In this document: positions 25,892 through 27,925 of the stretch, piece by piece
Position numbering within the stretch: position 1 is the first letter of the stretch
How the letters are laid out: each line of letters opens with the position of its first letter
Assembly: GCA_964540005.1 (NCBI GenBank)
Contig: CAZILN010000177.1
Span: forward strand, 1 to 27,925
Origin: CAZILN01 sp964540005
GTDB taxonomy: Bacteria > Bacteroidota > Bacteroidia > Bacteroidales > SM23-62
Length of the DNA stretch: 27,925 bases
Direction of reading: 5' to 3'
The notes under the pieces: model-generated
The model's database searches: none
The model's input: the letters and a program-made list of their open reading frames with translations, nothing else
What the model was told of the DNA's origin: nothing
Program-made: the position numbers and the translations under genes

Positions 25892-27511
25892 TCATTTATG
25901 CTCCAGGACAAGAATCATATCCTTCCCTCCCGGTGTGGACACATCCAGCCTATGTCCCTTAATCTGCAGGCTTGCAGGTTTAAATTTGTTTACTACGGGA
26001 TCGAACCATTGTCCTGAATAAGCGCTACCGGGTATCCTGAGTGAGATCTTGTTAGGAACCGGTGAATAAAGCATGATCAAATTGTTATCCCGGGATTTCA
26101 GGACCGACACATGATGCCTGTAATCTGCATCCCCGGGTTGTTCCAGGAGCAGATCCTGTGCAGGCAGGAGTTCCCACCATGGGTAAGCGCTCATAAATTC
26201 TTTCAGGTAAGATATCTGGATGCTGCCTGGCAGTTCAATTGATTTGTCCCAGGTTGAGGCTCCCGGATTGTAGCCGTGGTTCAGATGCCTTTCACCCTCC
26301 CGCAGCCATGGCCAGATCCCATCAGCTCCATAGGTGATCCCGGCCGGGGGGGTGGCAAAAACACTCCACCAGCATGCATTGCGGACATCATCGGCAAAAT
26401 ATCTGTTATGGATCTGTTCATAACAAGGTTCCAGGTTGATGATTGGTTTGGGCGGTATCTTATCCCAGTTGAGGGCCACCTCGTTGCGGGTAATAAAATT
26501 CACCGTTGATTCACTGTTGCTGTGTGATGACTGATAGCCAACTATATCCATCCACTCTTCCCCGGCATAAAGGTTCCCTATCCATGACTGTCCATGCGGA
26601 TGATGGGTCACCGGTCCGGGTGGATCATCTTTAAATACCTCCCTCCCGATATACTTCCACCTGTCTTCCAGTTCACCGTAGTACTTTCCATCACCTCCCA
26701 GTATCCATACCACGTGATGGGCCTGGTATCTTGCCACAATATACCTGGCCAGGAGAATGGCTTCGCGATCGGGCAGGTAGTAACCCGGACTCAGTTCCGT
26801 TCCCTCACCAAACGGAAGGGCCCATAAGAGAACCGGAGCGGCCACCATCCCGTATTCATTGATCTCATCAACCTTCTGATCCATACGCTGAAAGAACCCT
26901 GGATTGATCTCTATCCTGCCGCTGCCCCTAAAAGCTATTTCACCCTGGCTGTCCTTATCGCAACCCCTCCACTGTGTGGTAACGAATTGTATCACATTAT
27001 ATCCGTGATCCCTTCTGTGGGTCAAATATTTGTGCCATTCCTCATCGGTGGATTTCAGGGCTCCGTTCCAGGCCGTGCAGGCCAGCCAGAAAAAGGGAGT
27101 TCCATCGGCGTGAGTGAGGTAAAAGCTGCCATTTGGCCTGATAACCGCACCATGTGAGTAAATCCCACTTCCCCCGGCGGAGGCCACGCACTTAAATGAC
27201 CCTGATTGCCGGTGCAGTCCTTCATCATCTTCATTGGAACAGAAGGTCTCATAATGCCATGTGCCTGTCTCATCAGGCATGAACCGTATCTTCCAGGATT
27301 GCCCTCCGTCCCAGAAGCCGCTGACTTTATGCAGCTTGCCTGATGGGGCAGTAAAGCTTGCATTAAAGGATCCAACATCATAGACAGGGTTCTGGTATGA
27401 TACTTTACTCTCAAAGGTTAGTTCGTATTTATGCCAGATATTAACTTCATCGAGGGCAAGCATGGAAACGGAATAAAGCACTGCGATGGCTGAAATAAAT
27501 ATTTTTTTCAC
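25892..27511 (-). CDS. DUF5060/DUF4038 glycoside hydrolase, GH140 apiosidase-like, exported
   Basis: This 539-residue protein has a signal peptide (about 1-19). It is followed by a DUF5060 Ig-like domain (about 25-110; GFWDGGQSWKIRFMPDETG) and a DUF4038 TIM barrel (about 120-445; FFWLACTAWNGALKSTDEEW, GYNVIQFVTTQWRG). A C-terminal collagen-binding-like beta domain (about 450-539) completes it. DUF4038 includes GH140 apiosidases acting on rhamnogalacturonan II. Candidate catalytic acids are D274 in WILGGDGKYY and E361 in IINLEPCYEQIHN, placed by analogy with that family. The exact substrate is uncertain and no SusCD pair or other glycan-use gene is visible nearby. The start is GTG at 27509-27511; no in-frame ATG precedes the signal sequence. 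Confidence 0.9.
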   Translation of the reverse strand: MKKIFISAIAVLYSVSMLALDEVNIWHKYELTFESKVSYQNPVYDVGSFNASFTAPSGKLHKVSGFWDGGQSWKIRFMPDETGTWHYETFCSNEDDEGLHRQSGSFKCVASAGGSGIYSHGAVIRPNGSFYLTHADGTPFFWLACTAWNGALKSTDEEWHKYLTHRRDHGYNVIQFVTTQWRGCDKDSQGEIAFRGSGRIEINPGFFQRMDQKVDEINEYGMVAAPVLLWALPFGEGTELSPGYYLPDREAILLARYIVARYQAHHVVWILGGDGKYYGELEDRWKYIGREVFKDDPPGPVTHHPHGQSWIGNLYAGEEWMDIVGYQSSHSNSESTVNFITRNEVALNWDKIPPKPIINLEPCYEQIHNRYFADDVRNACWWSVFATPPAGITYGADGIWPWLREGERHLNHGYNPGASTWDKSIELPGSIQISYLKEFMSAYPWWELLPAQDLLLEQPGDADYRHHVSVLKSRDNNLIMLYSPVPNKISLRIPGSAYSGQWFDPVVNKFKPASLQIKGHRLDVSTPGGKDMILVLEHK

Positions 27512-27580
27512 AAGTTTAAATTTATTAATGCTCGTTTCATGTTAGCTCAATTATTTTAAAACCCGGCTGTTTATATCCGA

Positions 27581-27608
27581 TAAATGTAACACGGGATCAA
27601 TTCCCAAA
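27581..27608 (-). promoter_or_regulatory. Weak candidate promoter for the glycoside hydrolase gene
   Basis: On the minus strand TTTG (27608-27605) is followed after 16 bases by TACATTTA (27588-27581), one base off TAnnTTTG. The predicted leader would be about 65 bases long. It lies beyond the rRNA operon terminator, so it would give the gene its own start. Confidence 0.25.
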
Positions 27609-27633
27609 TTAAATCAAATCGGGTATGGTGCAC

Positions 27634-27670
27634 CACAAAAAAAGCCCTGGCTCAAAAGAACCAGGGCTTT
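27634..27670 (-). terminator. Intrinsic terminator of the rRNA operon
   Basis: The perfect 10-base-pair stem aaagccctgg (27641-27650) / ccagggcttt (27661-27670) has a 10-base loop and is followed, in the minus-strand direction, by a run of seven Ts. It comes about 11 bases after the 5S gene. Confidence 0.92.
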
Positions 27671-27680
27671 TATGAAAATA

Positions 27681-27790
<110 letters not shown>

Positions 27791-27845
27791 AAGACCATCA
27801 ATATTTTAACGTACGGGAAAGAGAAAAGTATTTTTAACATGAACC

Positions 27846-27925
27846 AGAAAAAGCTACGGGTAATTAGTATCGCTCGGCTTTGACATCACTGCCTTTACAC
27901 CTGCGACCTATCAACGTCATCATCT
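27846..27925 (-). rRNA. rrl: 23S ribosomal RNA, 3' end only (5' part outside window)
   Basis: On the minus strand the last 80 bases match the conserved 3' end of 23S rRNA (GTTGATAGGTCGCAGGTGTA, then AAAGCCGAGC and GATACTAATTACCCGTAGC). The 3' boundary is estimated from the position of the final helix. About 55 bases separate it from 5S, with no tRNA between, giving the usual 23S-5S order. Confidence 0.93.

Noticed and set aside
25809..25895. Extended N-terminus of the putative porin
   Set aside because: The ATG at 25808 is followed by a clean signal peptide; the upstream residues are not signal-like and would bury it.

Overview
The window comes from a member of the Bacteroidota, most likely a free-living or gut-type Bacteroidales/Marinilabiliales relative. 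The main signs are a type IX secretion (T9SS) type B sorting domain, a PorP/SprF partner, a Bacteroidota-type putative porin, a DUF4783 gene fused in operon order to nadC, DUF1573 and DUF4038/DUF5060 proteins, absence of clear Shine-Dalgarno sequences, and a 5S/23S rRNA end of the Bacteroidota type. No gap between genes exceeds 300 bases, and no phage, insertion sequence, CRISPR array or tRNA was recognised.

Region 1 (1-6534, minus strand) is a tight three-gene cell-surface operon. A 1388-residue T9SS-secreted protein has a glycine-rich head, six disulfide-type Ig-like modules and a type B C-terminal domain. It overlaps a PorP/SprF-like outer-membrane protein by an ATGA, which is followed after one base by a PD40/PKD protein cut by the window edge. 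Upstream lies a 262-base gap with two clear inverted repeats. Region 2 (6535-11994, minus) has an AI-2E/PerM family membrane protein, a very large multi-membrane-span NtrY-like histidine kinase and rlmH.

Region 3 (12113-14267, plus) is a DUF4783 - nadC - yihY/brkB operon, ending in a short open frame that looks like the beginning of a pyridoxamine phosphate oxidase. It converges on valS (minus). Region 4 (17169-18789, plus) has a DUF1573 lipoprotein and a class I aminotransferase. It is separated from a convergent DUF1343/NamZ muramidase gene by an array of 15-base tandem repeats. Degenerate copies of the same repeat lie in the gap upstream of the AI-2E gene.

Region 5 (20183-25808) has a LolC/E-type permease, a doubtful small minus-strand membrane ORF, a CoA-pyrophosphatase-type Nudix hydrolase, an MltF-like lytic transglycosylase and a putative porin. 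Region 6 (25892-27925, minus) has a DUF5060/DUF4038 glycoside hydrolase (apiosidase-like) lying directly downstream of an rRNA operon, of which the terminator, the 5S gene and the 3' end of 23S are visible.

The common theme is the cell envelope: surface display by T9SS, lipoprotein sorting, peptidoglycan turnover (NamZ, MltF) and outer-membrane porins, mixed with housekeeping genes (valS, nadC, rlmH, rRNA). The most unusual signals are the modular T9SS surface protein, the 15-base repeat family, the structured 6363-6504 gap, and two apparent gene remnants at convergent gene ends. I did not find a clearly new defence or mobile system.
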